Notes: a model not told the origin generated them from the sequence alone. DNA of 38,108 nucleotides from Candidatus Enterousia scatequi (GCA_018064405.1 JAGHVG010000016.1:1-38108); one strand, 5' to 3'; shown: positions 24,389 to 33,862, counted from the stretch's first letter. Program-made: numbers and translations.

Positions 24389-24862
24389 ATGAAAACACTT
24401 TTCAAATTTGTTTTGGCAATGGTTGTTTCGTTTATTCCTGGGATATTGGGGCGTATGTTCACCCCAAGTGGCGGATCAGATTTGTGGTTTAATGCGCTGA
24501 ATAAATCCTTTTTAACGCCTGATGGCTGGGTTTTTGGTGTGGCATGGACAATATTGTATGCGTTGTTGGGTGTTGCATTATTCTTAATCATGAAGAATAG
24601 AAATACTGCATGTAAAAAAGCAACATCGTATTGGTTGTTTGCTGCGCATATGTTGTTAAATACAGCATGGACATTCTTGTTCTTTGGATTACAAATGCCA
24701 ATTCCTGCATTGGTGATATTACTGGGGCTGATTTCCGTTGCATTATGGATGTCGCGTGAGTTTTACTATATCAGCAGAGCTGCATCTTATTTGGTGTGGC
24801 CATACGTTGCATGGTTGGTATTTGCGTTATACCTTAATGGAACGATTGTTTTAATGAATTAA
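24389..24862 (+). CDS. tspO: TspO/MBR-family membrane protein
   Basis: A 157-residue five-helix membrane protein. Family signatures are TPDGWVFGVAWTILYALLG, LNTAWTFLFFG and SYLVWPYVAWLVFALYLN. TspO proteins bind tetrapyrroles and act in stress signalling or porphyrin handling; many alphaproteobacteria carry one. A near-perfect AAAGGAGG site lies eight bases before the ATG, and a TATAAT -10 box is at 24356-24361 without a convincing -35. Its end overlaps the convergent FtsB-like gene by four bases. Confidence 0.93.
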   Translation: MKTLFKFVLAMVVSFIPGILGRMFTPSGGSDLWFNALNKSFLTPDGWVFGVAWTILYALLGVALFLIMKNRNTACKKATSYWLFAAHMLLNTAWTFLFFGLQMPIPALVILLGLISVALWMSREFYYISRAASYLVWPYVAWLVFALYLNGTIVLMN

Positions 24863-25194
24863 AATTTCAGAATTCTGGTTTTAGAATCGCCAATATTAAG
24901 AGTTTGCAGCCCGATTTCTTCAATGTAATCAGGGCTGTTTGCTTGCAATAATTGATTGTGGCGTTCCAGTTGTGATAAATTTGCACGTTGTAATTCTAGG
25001 TCGTGCTGTTCATTGTTCAGGTGCCACATATTTATAAAAAAACTTTGTATATTGACTGTTCCCCAAAACATACGCAAAAACACAAACAGTGCAAATACCA
25101 GCAATATCACCCCCAGTTTACCATGAAAACTGGCCGACCAAGCGTTAGCAACAAGGGTAAAGAATTTTTTGATTTTTTCCTTCATGTGTGCCAT
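24859..25194 (-). CDS. FtsB/DivIC-like septum formation protein
   Basis: A 111-residue bitopic protein with a short basic cytoplasmic N-terminus, a transmembrane helix (about 27-48) and a periplasmic coiled coil (about 55-90). It ends with SPDYIEEIGLQTLNIGDSKT, the usual C-terminal segment of the septum initiator family. FtsB forms a complex with FtsL and FtsQ at the division site. Its start is ten bases from that of the divergent dus gene, so the promoters must overlap coding sequence. An alternative ATG lies at 25185. Confidence 0.85.
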   Translation of the reverse strand: MAHMKEKIKKFFTLVANAWSASFHGKLGVILLVFALFVFLRMFWGTVNIQSFFINMWHLNNEQHDLELQRANLSQLERHNQLLQANSPDYIEEIGLQTLNIGDSKTRILKF

Positions 25195-25204
25195 TATATC
25201 ACAA

Positions 25205-26128
25205 ATGTTTATAAAGAATCAAATTTTTGCTGCACCCCTTGCGGGGATTACTGATAAACCATTTAGACGGGTCATCAGGATGTTTTCGCCTGATGTGTCA
25301 TTGGTGACAGAAATGATATCCTGTCATTCATTGGTTCAGGGTCATAAAAATTGCCCAAGAAATTTTGACCGATATGATGATGAAGGTAATATCGGGGCGC
25401 AAATTTTTGGTGCCGAACCTGACGTGATGGCCGAAGCCGCAAAAATATTGGCGGATCAAGGGGCAAAATGGATTGATATAAACATGGGATGTCCTGTGCC
25501 AAAGGTGGCAACTCGTTCTGGGGCAGGGGCGTATTTAATGCGTGATCATGTGTTGGCGGGCAAAATAATGCATAGCGTGGTTAAGGCAGTTAGTGTTCCT
25601 GTTTCTATTAAGACCCGATTGGGTTGGGATAGTACGCATTGTGATTGGCGGGATTTGATTGATGTGGCGTTTAATAATGGGATAAAATTTGCGACCCTGC
25701 ATGGTCGTACACGTGCCCAGGGATACACTGGCTCGGCGGTTTTGCCGGATGTTACAGATTGTAGAATTCCTGTTATTGCAAATGGCGATATTAAAACATT
25801 AGCGGATGCAGATAGAGCAGAAAAACTCGGCTTTTCTGGGGTAATGGTTGGACGTGGAATGCTTGGAAAGCCATGGTTTTTAAACGAAATTGTGGGTGAA
25901 AACGCAAAACCGGATAATGTCGGTGCTGTTGTGTTACAACATTTGCAGTATGTTATTGACTATTATGGGAATGCTGTTGGGGTTCCTATGTTCAGAAAGC
26001 ATGTTGCTTGGTATTGTGTTGGAATGCCAAATTCTGCGGATTTCAGAATGCAAATTAACACAATTACAGATGTCAACGAACTAAAATCTGCAATATGCGA
26101 ATTTTGGGGTTGCGTTTGCGATATATAG
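25205..26128 (+). CDS. dus: tRNA-dihydrouridine synthase
   Basis: A flavoenzyme that reduces uridines in tRNA D-loops using NADPH. The 307-residue protein has AAPLAGITDKPFRR, the catalytic Cys motif NMGCP (about residue 93), TRLGWD, LHGRTRAQGYTG, VIANGDI and VMVGRGMLGKPW. It resembles the DusB class (the NifR3 lineage in alphaproteobacteria). The start at 25205 is the first ATG giving the MFIKNQIFAAPLAG N-terminus; the longer frame overlaps the divergent gene. Confidence 0.93.
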   Translation: MFIKNQIFAAPLAGITDKPFRRVIRMFSPDVSLVTEMISCHSLVQGHKNCPRNFDRYDDEGNIGAQIFGAEPDVMAEAAKILADQGAKWIDINMGCPVPKVATRSGAGAYLMRDHVLAGKIMHSVVKAVSVPVSIKTRLGWDSTHCDWRDLIDVAFNNGIKFATLHGRTRAQGYTGSAVLPDVTDCRIPVIANGDIKTLADADRAEKLGFSGVMVGRGMLGKPWFLNEIVGENAKPDNVGAVVLQHLQYVIDYYGNAVGVPMFRKHVAWYCVGMPNSADFRMQINTITDVNELKSAICEFWGCVCDI

Positions 26129-26165
26129 GGTTATGATACAAATATAATGTGTAAGGGTCTCGGAA

Positions 26166-27041
26166 ATGAACGAAACAAACGAAAATATTATTGATATAGA
26201 AACAACGCAGAATATTACAGCCGGTGAAATGTTGCGGAATGCGCGTACTACGGGACGCAGGAAACGTGAAATTCAAACTGTTGCAAAACAGCTGTGCATT
26301 CGTGAAGAATTTTTGCAGGCGTTGGAGGATTGTAATTATACGTTTATTCCTGAATTGGTGTATGTTTTGGGGTTTGCACGCAATTATGCAATAGAATTGG
26401 GTTTGGACCCAGCCGAGATTATTGAAAAAATAAAAAAAGAAATGGGTGTTGTTCAACAAGAACTATCTGCTGCCCCGGGTGAGGTTATACCAGACGTTCC
26501 AAAGAAAAGAGAAATTAAATTATCTGATATTTGGGCGGTTGTTAAAGGGTTTGTCAAAAAAGCCATTGAATACATAAAAAAACACTGGTTATGGTTTGCA
26601 GTTGGATTTGGCGCTTTTGTTGTTTTGACAATATTGTTGGTTGTGTTTAATGGTAATAGTGCGGCAGTAAAGGATACCGTCGTTGATGCAGGAACGGTTG
26701 TTTCCGGTGTCGCTTCAGAAACATCAAACGAACCAAAATATACAATTCCTGTGCGTGAACGGTTTGGATCAGAAAATCGTGATAAAGCGACAATTATATT
26801 GCAGGCAATAGAGGATTCGTATGTCGCAGTTGAAGATTCGCGTGGTAAAGTTGTGTTTGGACGGTCTTTGGTTGCAGGCGATGTGTATTTTGTGCCTAAT
26901 GGGAAGCATAAGGCAAAGTTTGGTAATGCGGGTGGTATTGATATATGGGTTAACAATACTTTGGCGCCCAAGGTTGGTAAAAGTCATACCGCAAAGTCAG
27001 GGATTGTTTTATCGGCGGATAGTTTGCTGAATAAAAAATAA
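26166..27041 (+). CDS. RodZ-like helix-turn-helix membrane protein
   Basis: This 291-residue protein has a cytoplasmic helix-turn-helix domain (about 18-90) with the RodZ pattern GEMLRNART, LCIREEFLQALE and YVLGFARNYA. A basic juxtamembrane segment is followed by one transmembrane helix (about 140-162). A periplasmic beta domain (about 195-285) resembles DUF4115 (AIEDSYVAVEDSRGKVVFGR). RodZ links MreB to the cell-wall elongation complex. The usual neighbours ispG and hisS are absent. With the M23/bactofilin and FtsB-like genes it adds to an envelope-growth theme. Confidence 0.87.
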   Translation: MNETNENIIDIETTQNITAGEMLRNARTTGRRKREIQTVAKQLCIREEFLQALEDCNYTFIPELVYVLGFARNYAIELGLDPAEIIEKIKKEMGVVQQELSAAPGEVIPDVPKKREIKLSDIWAVVKGFVKKAIEYIKKHWLWFAVGFGAFVVLTILLVVFNGNSAAVKDTVVDAGTVVSGVASETSNEPKYTIPVRERFGSENRDKATIILQAIEDSYVAVEDSRGKVVFGRSLVAGDVYFVPNGKHKAKFGNAGGIDIWVNNTLAPKVGKSHTAKSGIVLSADSLLNKK

Positions 27042-27086
27042 TCGCCCCCATATTGTATTATTAGATATTTTTATTATATTTTTAGC

Positions 27087-29948
27087 ATGTCCGGATTAAT
27101 AAAGGTTCGCGGTGCACGCGAAAACAATCTTAAAAATATAGATATTGACCTGCCAAAAAACAAATTGGTGGTGTTCACTGGCGTGTCTGGATCGGGAAAA
27201 TCATCATTGGCCTTTAATACTATTTATGCCGAAGGCCAGCGCAGATATGTTGAATCTCTGTCCAGTTATGCCCGTCAATTCTTGGATATGCAGAAAAAGC
27301 CAGATGTTGATTTAATAGAAGGTTTGTCACCCGCAATTTCAATAGAACAGAAAACCACATCAAAAAATCCGCGATCAACGGTTGGAACAGTTACTGAAAT
27401 ATATGATTATTTGCGTTTGTTATGGGCGCGTATTGGTGTTCCGCATTCGCCAGTTACAGGGTTGCCCATAAAATCACAGACGATTGCTGAGATGGTGGAT
27501 TGGACAATGAAAATTCCATCTGGGACACGTCTGTATATTATGGCACCACTGATTCGTGAACGTAAGGGTGAATATCGCAAGGAATTAGCGTTTCTGGTAA
27601 AGCAGGGTTTTCAACGCGCGATAATTGATAATGAATTGGTTGATTTGGCATCTGTTCCACCGTTAGACAAGAATAAAAAGCATAACATATTCGTTATCAT
27701 AGACAGGTTGCAGATACCATCGGACGATTCGTTGATTAGTGATTTTAAATCACGTATGTATGCATCTTTTGAAGGATCATTACGCTTAGTCCCAGGGTCT
27801 GTGTTAGTGCGGCGTCTGGATACTGGTGAAGATATTTTATATTCACAAAATTATGCGTGTCCTGTTAGTGGGTTTACGGTTCCAAAAATAGAACCACGGT
27901 TGTTTTCGTTTAATGCCCCATTGGGCGCGTGTCCGGCATGTGACGGTTTGGGGGTGCAATTAAATATTTCACCTGATTTGGTTATTCCGGATGCAACAAA
28001 ATCAATATTGGGTGGGGCAATCGCACCATGGTCGCGTGGTGGTATGCTTAGCCAGTTTGAGCACTTGTTGGATGCGTTGCATAAAAAATATAAATTGCCA
28101 CTATCAAAACCATGGCATTCCTTAACCGCAGAACAGAAAAATTTAGTTCTGTATGGCAGTGGTGACGATCCAATAAAAATTAATTGGAACGGATATGTGT
28201 ACGAAAAACCGTATGAAGGTGTTATTCCCAATTTGGAACGCAGATTACGCGAAACCGATTCTGATGCTATGCGTGCAGAATATGCGAAATATCAATCTGA
28301 AAAACCATGCCCAATGTGCCATGGTAAACGTCTGAATGTCCAGGCATTATGTATCAAAATAAATGGTATGGATATTATAGATGTGTGTGACTTGTCTGTG
28401 ATTGATTCGTATAATTGGTTTGTTGATTTGCCGAATCATTTAACGCAAAAAGAAAACGATATTGCACGTGTAATTTTACGTGAAATTACTGATCGTTTGG
28501 GGTTCTTAAAAAACGTTGGTTTGGGGTATTTAACTATGTCCCGTATGGCAGGAACACTGTCGGGTGGTGAAGCACAACGAATCAGATTGGCATCACAGAT
28601 TGGCAGTGGCCTGTCGGGTGTGTTGTATGTGTTGGATGAACCATCAATTGGTCTGCATCAAAGTGATAATGATAAATTATTAGATACGTTAAAGATGCTG
28701 CGTGACAAAGATAATACCGTGATTGTTGTTGAACACGACGAAGACACTATGCGTGCGGCGGATTATTTGGTTGATGTTGGTCGTGGTGCAGGGATAAATG
28801 GTGGCAGTATTGTTGCCGCTGGAACCCCAGATCAGGTTATAAATAATCCTGAATCTTTAACTGGTCAATATTTGTCGGGTGCGCGCCAGATAGCAGTGCC
28901 AAAAACACGGCGCAAGGGTAATGGCAAATCTATAACGGTTGTGGGTGCGCGTGGAAATAACCTTAAAAATATTGATGTGGAATTTCCGCTTGGAAAATTC
29001 ATTGCACTAACCGGTGTTTCAGGATCGGGCAAATCAACGTTGTTATTATCTACGTTGTATCCTGCGTTAATGCGTGCGTTATATAATTCTAAGGTTGAAG
29101 CAGCACCGCATGACGTTGTGCGTGGAATTGAAAACATTGACAAGGTTGTGGATATTGATCAATCACCGATTGGACGCAGCCCACGCAGTAATCCGGCGAC
29201 ATATACGGGTGTGTTTACGGATATTCGTGATTTCTTTGCAGAATTACCTGAATCCAAGGCGCGTGGTTATAATGCGGGTCGCTTTTCCTTTAACGTCAAA
29301 GGTGGTCGTTGTGAAGCGTGTCAGGGTGATGGCCAAATTAAAATAGAAATGAACTTTTTGGCGGATGTTTATGTAGAGTGCGATAAATGTCATGGTAATA
29401 GATACAATGATGAAACATTGGCGGTTAAGTACAAGGATAAATCTATTGCAGATGTTTTGAATATGACTGTTGAAGAAGCAAGCAGATTGTTTTCAAATGT
29501 TCCAAAGATTTTACGCAAACTGGAATTATTAAAACGTGTTGGTTTGGGATATATCAAACTGGGGCAAAGTTCGTTGGAACTGTCCGGGGGTGAAGCGCAA
29601 CGCATAAAATTGTCCAAAGAATTAAATGCCATCGGGACAGGGCAAACAATTTATATTTTGGATGAACCAACAACAGGGTTGCATTTTGAAGATATCAAAT
29701 TGTTATTGGGTGTGTTGCACGAATTGGTTGACCAGGGCAATACTGTTATTGTGATTGAACATAATTTGGAAGTTATAAAAACAGCAGATTGGGTTATTGA
29801 TTTGGGACCTGTTGGTGGGGCAGGTGGTGGCACAGTGATTGCAACCGGCACGCCAGAACAAGTTGCCGCAAATTCTGAATCTTTGACGGGCGGGTATTTG
29901 AAAAAGTATCTGGACAAACCCAAAAATAATAATAAAGTAAAAAAGTAA
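27087..29948 (+). CDS. uvrA: Excinuclease ABC subunit A
   Basis: UvrA recognises bulky DNA lesions and loads UvrB in nucleotide excision repair. The 953-residue protein has two ABC ATPase modules, with Walker A GVSGSGKS near residue 32 and again in the second half, and two signatures containing LSGGEAQRI. Zinc-binding sites are CPMCHGKR and CEACQGDG with CDKCHGNR. The first zinc site is incomplete: CPVS (258-261) replaces CPxC, while its partner CPAC (282-285) is intact. The length is normal. No strong ribosome-binding site is seen before the ATG. Confidence 0.96.
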   Translation: MSGLIKVRGARENNLKNIDIDLPKNKLVVFTGVSGSGKSSLAFNTIYAEGQRRYVESLSSYARQFLDMQKKPDVDLIEGLSPAISIEQKTTSKNPRSTVGTVTEIYDYLRLLWARIGVPHSPVTGLPIKSQTIAEMVDWTMKIPSGTRLYIMAPLIRERKGEYRKELAFLVKQGFQRAIIDNELVDLASVPPLDKNKKHNIFVIIDRLQIPSDDSLISDFKSRMYASFEGSLRLVPGSVLVRRLDTGEDILYSQNYACPVSGFTVPKIEPRLFSFNAPLGACPACDGLGVQLNISPDLVIPDATKSILGGAIAPWSRGGMLSQFEHLLDALHKKYKLPLSKPWHSLTAEQKNLVLYGSGDDPIKINWNGYVYEKPYEGVIPNLERRLRETDSDAMRAEYAKYQSEKPCPMCHGKRLNVQALCIKINGMDIIDVCDLSVIDSYNWFVDLPNHLTQKENDIARVILREITDRLGFLKNVGLGYLTMSRMAGTLSGGEAQRIRLASQIGSGLSGVLYVLDEPSIGLHQSDNDKLLDTLKMLRDKDNTVIVVEHDEDTMRAADYLVDVGRGAGINGGSIVAAGTPDQVINNPESLTGQYLSGARQIAVPKTRRKGNGKSITVVGARGNNLKNIDVEFPLGKFIALTGVSGSGKSTLLLSTLYPALMRALYNSKVEAAPHDVVRGIENIDKVVDIDQSPIGRSPRSNPATYTGVFTDIRDFFAELPESKARGYNAGRFSFNVKGGRCEACQGDGQIKIEMNFLADVYVECDKCHGNRYNDETLAVKYKDKSIADVLNMTVEEASRLFSNVPKILRKLELLKRVGLGYIKLGQSSLELSGGEAQRIKLSKELNAIGTGQTIYILDEPTTGLHFEDIKLLLGVLHELVDQGNTVIVIEHNLEVIKTADWVIDLGPVGGAGGGTVIATGTPEQVAANSESLTGGYLKKYLDKPKNNNKVKK

Positions 29949-29974
29949 TTATAATCATAAAGGAGACATATAAG

Positions 29975-30469
29975 ATGTTTGGTTTTGGTAAAAAGAAAGT
30001 AGATGCTAGCACTGTTTCAACAGAAAACGTAACCGCACAGGAAGAAAAAATACCCACAAATATGCGTGAAACTGCGGAACGTATGATGTCGGGTCAGTTT
30101 GATATGAATGATATGTTGGCCCAGTTGAAACAGATTAAAAAAATGAGCAATTTTAGTGGGCTGCTGAAAATGATGCCTGGGATGTCTGGGGCGGTCAACG
30201 CAATGAAGGAAAAAATCAAAGACGGCAGTGTTGATGCCCAGATAAGAATTTTGGAAGCAATGACCCCAGCAGAACGTTTGGACCCAGAAAAGATTTTTGC
30301 AAATGCCAAGACCCGTATTGCAGAAACCGCGGGTTGCACAGTTCGTGATGTTGAACATATGATAAAACAATATTTAAAAATGCATCAACAAATGGCAATG
30401 ATTCAACGTATGGGCGGGATGGAGGCCGTTATGGAACGTATGAAAAACGCCCAGGGTGGCCAGAATTAA
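29975..30469 (+). CDS. Stand-alone SRP54 (Ffh) M-domain-like protein
   Basis: The 164-residue protein begins MFGFGKKK and continues into a domain (about 42-150) matching the methionine-rich M domain of Ffh: FDMNDMLAQLKQIKKM, LLKMMPGM, ILEAMTPAERLDPEKI, RIAETAGCTVRDVEHMIKQY and a Met-rich tail. There is no NG GTPase domain in the gene or just upstream. The motif that binds SRP RNA is altered: RIAETAG replaces RIAxGSG, and the preceding SRxxR is now NAKTR. It may bind hydrophobic or signal-like segments without 4.5S RNA, or be a decaying duplicate. A good AAAGGAG site precedes it; it sits between uvrA and rlmE. A full-length ffh presumably lies elsewhere. Confidence 0.85.
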   Translation: MFGFGKKKVDASTVSTENVTAQEEKIPTNMRETAERMMSGQFDMNDMLAQLKQIKKMSNFSGLLKMMPGMSGAVNAMKEKIKDGSVDAQIRILEAMTPAERLDPEKIFANAKTRIAETAGCTVRDVEHMIKQYLKMHQQMAMIQRMGGMEAVMERMKNAQGGQN

Positions 30470-30479
30470 TACATTTGGT

Positions 30480-31139
30480 ATGAAAATACTTAATAAAAAG
30501 ATTGCTGCAAAAAAATCATCTGCCCAGTGGATTCAACGTCAGGCGGCGGATCCGTATGTTGCGCGTGCGCACAAGGATGGATATCGGGCGCGTGCTGCGT
30601 ATAAATTGATAGAGATGAACGAGCAATTTAAATTCCTGCGCAATAATCAGGTTGTCGTTGATTTGGGGGCAGCACCAGGATCGTGGTCGCAGTATATTGC
30701 ACGTACATATCCAAAAACAAAAATCTTTGCAATGGATTTGTTGGAAATTCAGGTTATCCCCGGGGTTACGTTTTATCAGGGTGATTTTACATCTGATGAA
30801 GCATTGTCGTGGCTAGAGGCGCAATTGCATTTATCGCCTGATTCTGAATCTCATGGACCTGTTGATGTTGTTGTTTCTGATATGGCACCGAATACGGTTG
30901 GACATAAAAAGACCGATCATTTACGTCAGATGGTATTATTGGAATATGCGCTGGATTTTGCGTTGCGTGCGTTAAAGATTGGTGGAACGTTTGTCGCGAA
31001 ATCATTTACGGGTGGAACAACGAACGATTTGGTTAAACAAATAAAACAACATTTTACATCTGTGCACTATGTAAAACCGCCTGCATCGCGCAAGGATTCG
31101 GTGGAAATGTTTGTCGTTGCATTGGGATTTAAGGGTTAA
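30480..31139 (+). CDS. rlmE: 23S rRNA 2'-O-methyltransferase (U2552)
   Basis: RlmE (FtsJ/RrmJ) methylates the ribose of U2552 in the A loop of 23S rRNA, a late step in 50S maturation. The 219-residue protein has SAM motif VVDLGAAPGSWSQY and VSDMAPN. The K-D-K-E tetrad can be assigned to the Lys in RAAYKLIEM, the Asp in SDMAPN, the Lys in FVAKSF and the Glu in SVEMFVV. I prefer the ATG at 30480; a GTG at 30456 would overlap the previous gene. A strong terminator follows directly. Confidence 0.95.
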   Translation: MKILNKKIAAKKSSAQWIQRQAADPYVARAHKDGYRARAAYKLIEMNEQFKFLRNNQVVVDLGAAPGSWSQYIARTYPKTKIFAMDLLEIQVIPGVTFYQGDFTSDEALSWLEAQLHLSPDSESHGPVDVVVSDMAPNTVGHKKTDHLRQMVLLEYALDFALRALKIGGTFVAKSFTGGTTNDLVKQIKQHFTSVHYVKPPASRKDSVEMFVVALGFKG

Positions 31140-31140
31140 T

Positions 31141-31170
31141 AAAAAACATACCAAAAGGTGTGTTTTTTCA
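31141..31170 (+). terminator. Terminator after rlmE
   Basis: AAAAAACATACC pairs with GGTGTGTTTTTT around AAAA. It separates rlmE from repeat copy C. Confidence 0.88.
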
Positions 31171-31189
31171 ATGGGTTACCTCCTAAAAA

Positions 31190-31356
31190 CTGGTGCAAAA
31201 AAAACTAAGGTTTAAAGTCAACCACTTTTTGCATAATTTTGCTGTTGTTTAAAAATTCGCTGTAATCCACAGTGGATGTGCGTTTGCGTGGTTTTTATGG
31301 GTATTGCCTTTTGGGTGCCTGATGGGGTGGTGCAAAAACCTTGGTTTATGTACCAT
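31190..31356 (+). repeat. Dispersed repeat, copy C (module 2)
   Basis: Positions 31201-31356 match 14771-14926 with six substitutions and no gaps. The inner palindrome reads ATCCAC-A-GTGGAT (31265-31277); both arms have changed relative to copy B and still pair. Module 1 is absent and the rlmE terminator stands in its place. The right end carries the 26-bp palindrome, 34 bp before the ATG at 31389. Confidence 0.88.
31329..31354 (+). promoter_or_regulatory. 26-bp palindrome, third copy
   Basis: GGTGCAAAAACC, TT, GGTTTATGTACC. The 34 bp between it and the start codon match the leader of the gene at 1-90 at about 30 of 34 positions, including GGAAACTAAGGGGGACAGCA. Confidence 0.72.
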
Positions 31357-31388
31357 TTTTTTAACAGGAAACTAAGGGGGACAGCACA

Positions 31389-32510
31389 ATGCGCAAACAC
31401 ATATTCACACTAGGAATAATACTAACCATAATACCGGCATATGGATACAGATCAAGGGATGCAAATAATATCTGGACCGATCCAGAACGTACAACGCTTG
31501 CCAAAGAAATATGCGATAGTGATACCCAGGGTTGTCCATCTGCATCATGTTGGTTACCTGGTGGAATATATTATGATAATAAGGGAACATTTACCGAAAC
31601 ATGTACTGGTGGTTGTTCATCTGGTCGATACAACATTGGATTCAGCAGTTGTGTTGATGTAAAAACGAATGGCACAGGTAGGGGCTATATAACCAGAGGA
31701 AGAGAATACACTGCTGACACCGGTACCTATGGTCTAACGGAGGACCAGACATGGGGCGTGACATTTAGTGGTTATGGTCAAGTAAAAGGTATATCAGCAT
31801 GTACTAGCACATCTGGTACATTGGGTGTAGCCACTGATACAGAATTTAGTAACACAACACTAACTGGAGGCAATTGTTGGTGTAAAATGACAAGTCCGGC
31901 TACTTCGCGTTGGGTGTTCTACGCCGCCGACAGCGGTTCGGGCTCTTGTGGTCGCTGGTGTGCGTACCACTGCGCTGACGTAGTCCAGAACAATGTCATA
32001 GTCCGGTCGGGCATGTTCAGGTTATTTGGGTCAGAGTCGTCTTTTGACCAAACTTATGCGCGCAAATTAAGGGATTGTTCGAGATTTAGTTGTCCACCTG
32101 GTCAATACGACTTAGGATTCAGCAGTTGCATTGAAAATGTGTGGGGAAGTGGCTGGGGCGGTTGGAATTTTAATGGGGGCAAATCCTCCGCCACCACCTA
32201 TGGCTTAACTGCAGCTGGTCAATGGGGTACAACATTAGATGGTGGTAATAACATAACAGGCATAGCATCATGTAATGATACACCTGGTACACAAGGTGTA
32301 CTCGCCGATACAGAATTTAGTAACACAGTAAGTGGAGAATATTGTTGGTGTAAGATGACAAGTCCAGCTGCTTCGAGTTGGGCGTACCTCTACGACTACA
32401 CCACCAATAGTTCTTCCACGTGCGCTGAAGATTGTGCGGGCTACTGCGGTAGGTACAGCCAGAGCACCTCGAGTTTTCGGTCGGCCATGTTCTGGTCGGT
32501 GGGGAATTGA
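31389..32510 (+). CDS. Secreted protein with two copies of a cysteine-rich variable domain
   Basis: The 373-residue protein has a signal peptide (MRKHIFTLGIILTIIPAYG) and a short linker. Two tandem domains of about 140 residues follow, starting at CSSGRYNIGFSSC (about 76) and CPPGQYDLGFSSC (about 235). Each has YGLT...WG(V/T)T, a central DTEFSNT, then CWCKMTSPA, and a variable segment ending R-S-x-M-F. The DNA before each variable segment is nearly identical between the two domains, pointing to a recent duplication, while the variable segments differ strongly. The domain also forms the C-terminus of the protein at 15218. The AAGGGGG ribosome-binding site is shared with the gene at 1-90. Surface or secreted binding protein is my inference; no known family recognised. 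Confidence 0.8.
   Translation: MRKHIFTLGIILTIIPAYGYRSRDANNIWTDPERTTLAKEICDSDTQGCPSASCWLPGGIYYDNKGTFTETCTGGCSSGRYNIGFSSCVDVKTNGTGRGYITRGREYTADTGTYGLTEDQTWGVTFSGYGQVKGISACTSTSGTLGVATDTEFSNTTLTGGNCWCKMTSPATSRWVFYAADSGSGSCGRWCAYHCADVVQNNVIVRSGMFRLFGSESSFDQTYARKLRDCSRFSCPPGQYDLGFSSCIENVWGSGWGGWNFNGGKSSATTYGLTAAGQWGTTLDGGNNITGIASCNDTPGTQGVLADTEFSNTVSGEYCWCKMTSPAASSWAYLYDYTTNSSSTCAEDCAGYCGRYSQSTSSFRSAMFWSVGN
31875..32033 (+). other. Variable module V2 (internal)
   Basis: From CWCKM to FGS in the first domain of the 31389 gene. Shares TCGCGTTGGGTGTTC and CGGGCATGTTC with V1 at its edges but differs in the middle. The third codon position is mostly C, G or T. Confidence 0.6.
32343..32510 (+). other. 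Variable module V3 (3' end)
   Basis: From CWCKM to the stop in the second domain of the 31389 gene. It shares a 20-base block with V1 (32431-32450) and is two codons longer than V1 and V2 before the first inner Cys. Confidence 0.6.
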
Positions 32511-32617
32511 TGTGGGTTGATAAAAAAACATGTTTGCTTTTATTTAAAAATGGTGCACACTTACGGCAAGTATAAGTTGGATGTTGTGTAGTCCCCATTT
32601 AATCGCAGAGATTTAAT

Positions 32618-33862
32618 ATGTTATTATTGAAACGTGTTTTGCTTGATGGACACCAGGTTGATATCCTGGTTGATAAGAATCGCTTTGCACAGATTGCCGA
32701 TGAAATTAAGCCGGATAATCTTATGCAGGTGATGGATTGTGATGGCAAGGCAATATTACCATCGTTCGCCAATATGCATACGCATGCATCAATGATGTTT
32801 TTACGCGGTATTGGCGAAGATAAAGATTTGTTTTCATGGCTGCAGACAGAAATTTGGCCACGCGAAGCCAAATTAAATGAAGATTATGTTTATCATTTAA
32901 GCAGGTTTGCTGTCCTGGAAATGATTAAATCTGGGACAACACTGTTTAATGATATGTATTTTTATGAAAATGCAACAATACGCGCGGTTGATGAAATGGG
33001 AATACGTGCGATGATTCCGCATTTATTTATGGATTTCTTTGATGATGCCAAAACATCAGAACATATCGTAATCGCAGAACAATTTTTGAATACCCCTGTG
33101 CCCTGCGACAGAATAATCAAGGGTCTGGCGTGTCATGCAATTTATACTACGTCACAGCGTGCGTTTCAATCGGCACACGATTTAGCGAAGAAATATAATA
33201 CATATCTGCATGTTCATATCAGTGAAACCCAGCAAGAAGTCACTGACTGTATTGCCAAGTACGCAGTTCGCCCAATAGAATTACTGGATAAATGGGGTGT
33301 TTTGGATAGAAACACATTGTTGGCGCATGCGGTTCATTTGAATGATGATGAACGATATATTGTCCATAATGCTGGCGCATCATTGATTCATTGTCCGGCA
33401 TCAAATATGAAACTGAATTCAGGTGCGTTTAATTTACAATGCTGTTTAGATTCCAGGTTGCCCATTGCATTGGGAACAGATGGTGTGTCGTCAAATAATT
33501 CATTGTCCATGTTAAGTGAAATGAAAATTGCGGCGTTGTTGGCAAAAGAATCAGCTAAATCAGAGTGCGCAGGGGCCGTTTGCGATGTGTTTGACGCGGC
33601 AACTCGCACTGGTTTTGCGGTTGCAGGATTGAATGGCGGACAAATACAGGTTGGTTGTTTGGCGGATTTTATATTGGTTGATTTGAACAATGTATTTTTA
33701 ATGCCTGGATACAACATAAAATCTGATATTATTTATTCAGCAGATACCAGTTGCATCAGAGATGTTTTTTGTAATGGTGTTCCTGTCATGCGTAATGGTA
33801 TTGTGAAAGATGAAGACAGCATTCGCGAAAACTTTCGCAAAGTATGTACGCAATTATTTTAA
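32618..33862 (+). CDS. Amidohydrolase, MTA/S-adenosylhomocysteine deaminase-like
   Basis: A 414-residue metal-dependent deaminase of the amidohydrolase superfamily. Ligand motifs are NMHTHA (H54, H56), LHVHISET, LLAHAVHL and LGTDGVSSNN, in the order of the cytosine/adenosine-type deaminases (MtaD, SsnA/AtzA group). The FLRGIGEDKDLFSWLQTEIWPREAKL segment is typical of 5'-methylthioadenosine/S-adenosylhomocysteine deaminases. Substrate is inferred. Both flanking genes are unrelated. It ends 12 bases before the convergent stop at 33875, with no obvious terminator. Confidence 0.88.
   Translation: MLLLKRVLLDGHQVDILVDKNRFAQIADEIKPDNLMQVMDCDGKAILPSFANMHTHASMMFLRGIGEDKDLFSWLQTEIWPREAKLNEDYVYHLSRFAVLEMIKSGTTLFNDMYFYENATIRAVDEMGIRAMIPHLFMDFFDDAKTSEHIVIAEQFLNTPVPCDRIIKGLACHAIYTTSQRAFQSAHDLAKKYNTYLHVHISETQQEVTDCIAKYAVRPIELLDKWGVLDRNTLLAHAVHLNDDERYIVHNAGASLIHCPASNMKLNSGAFNLQCCLDSRLPIALGTDGVSSNNSLSMLSEMKIAALLAKESAKSECAGAVCDVFDAATRTGFAVAGLNGGQIQVGCLADFILVDLNNVFLMPGYNIKSDIIYSADTSCIRDVFCNGVPVMRNGIVKDEDSIRENFRKVCTQLF

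Noticed and set aside
29949-29974. A lost GTPase part of ffh in front of the M-domain gene
   Set aside because: Only 26 bases separate uvrA and this gene, containing a normal ribosome-binding site; there is no room for an NG domain and no frameshifted remnant.
31190-31356. The repeat as an insertion sequence or MITE
   Set aside because: No transposase, no matching terminal inverted repeats at both ends and no clear target-site duplication; a regulatory cassette fits better, though mobility in the past is possible.
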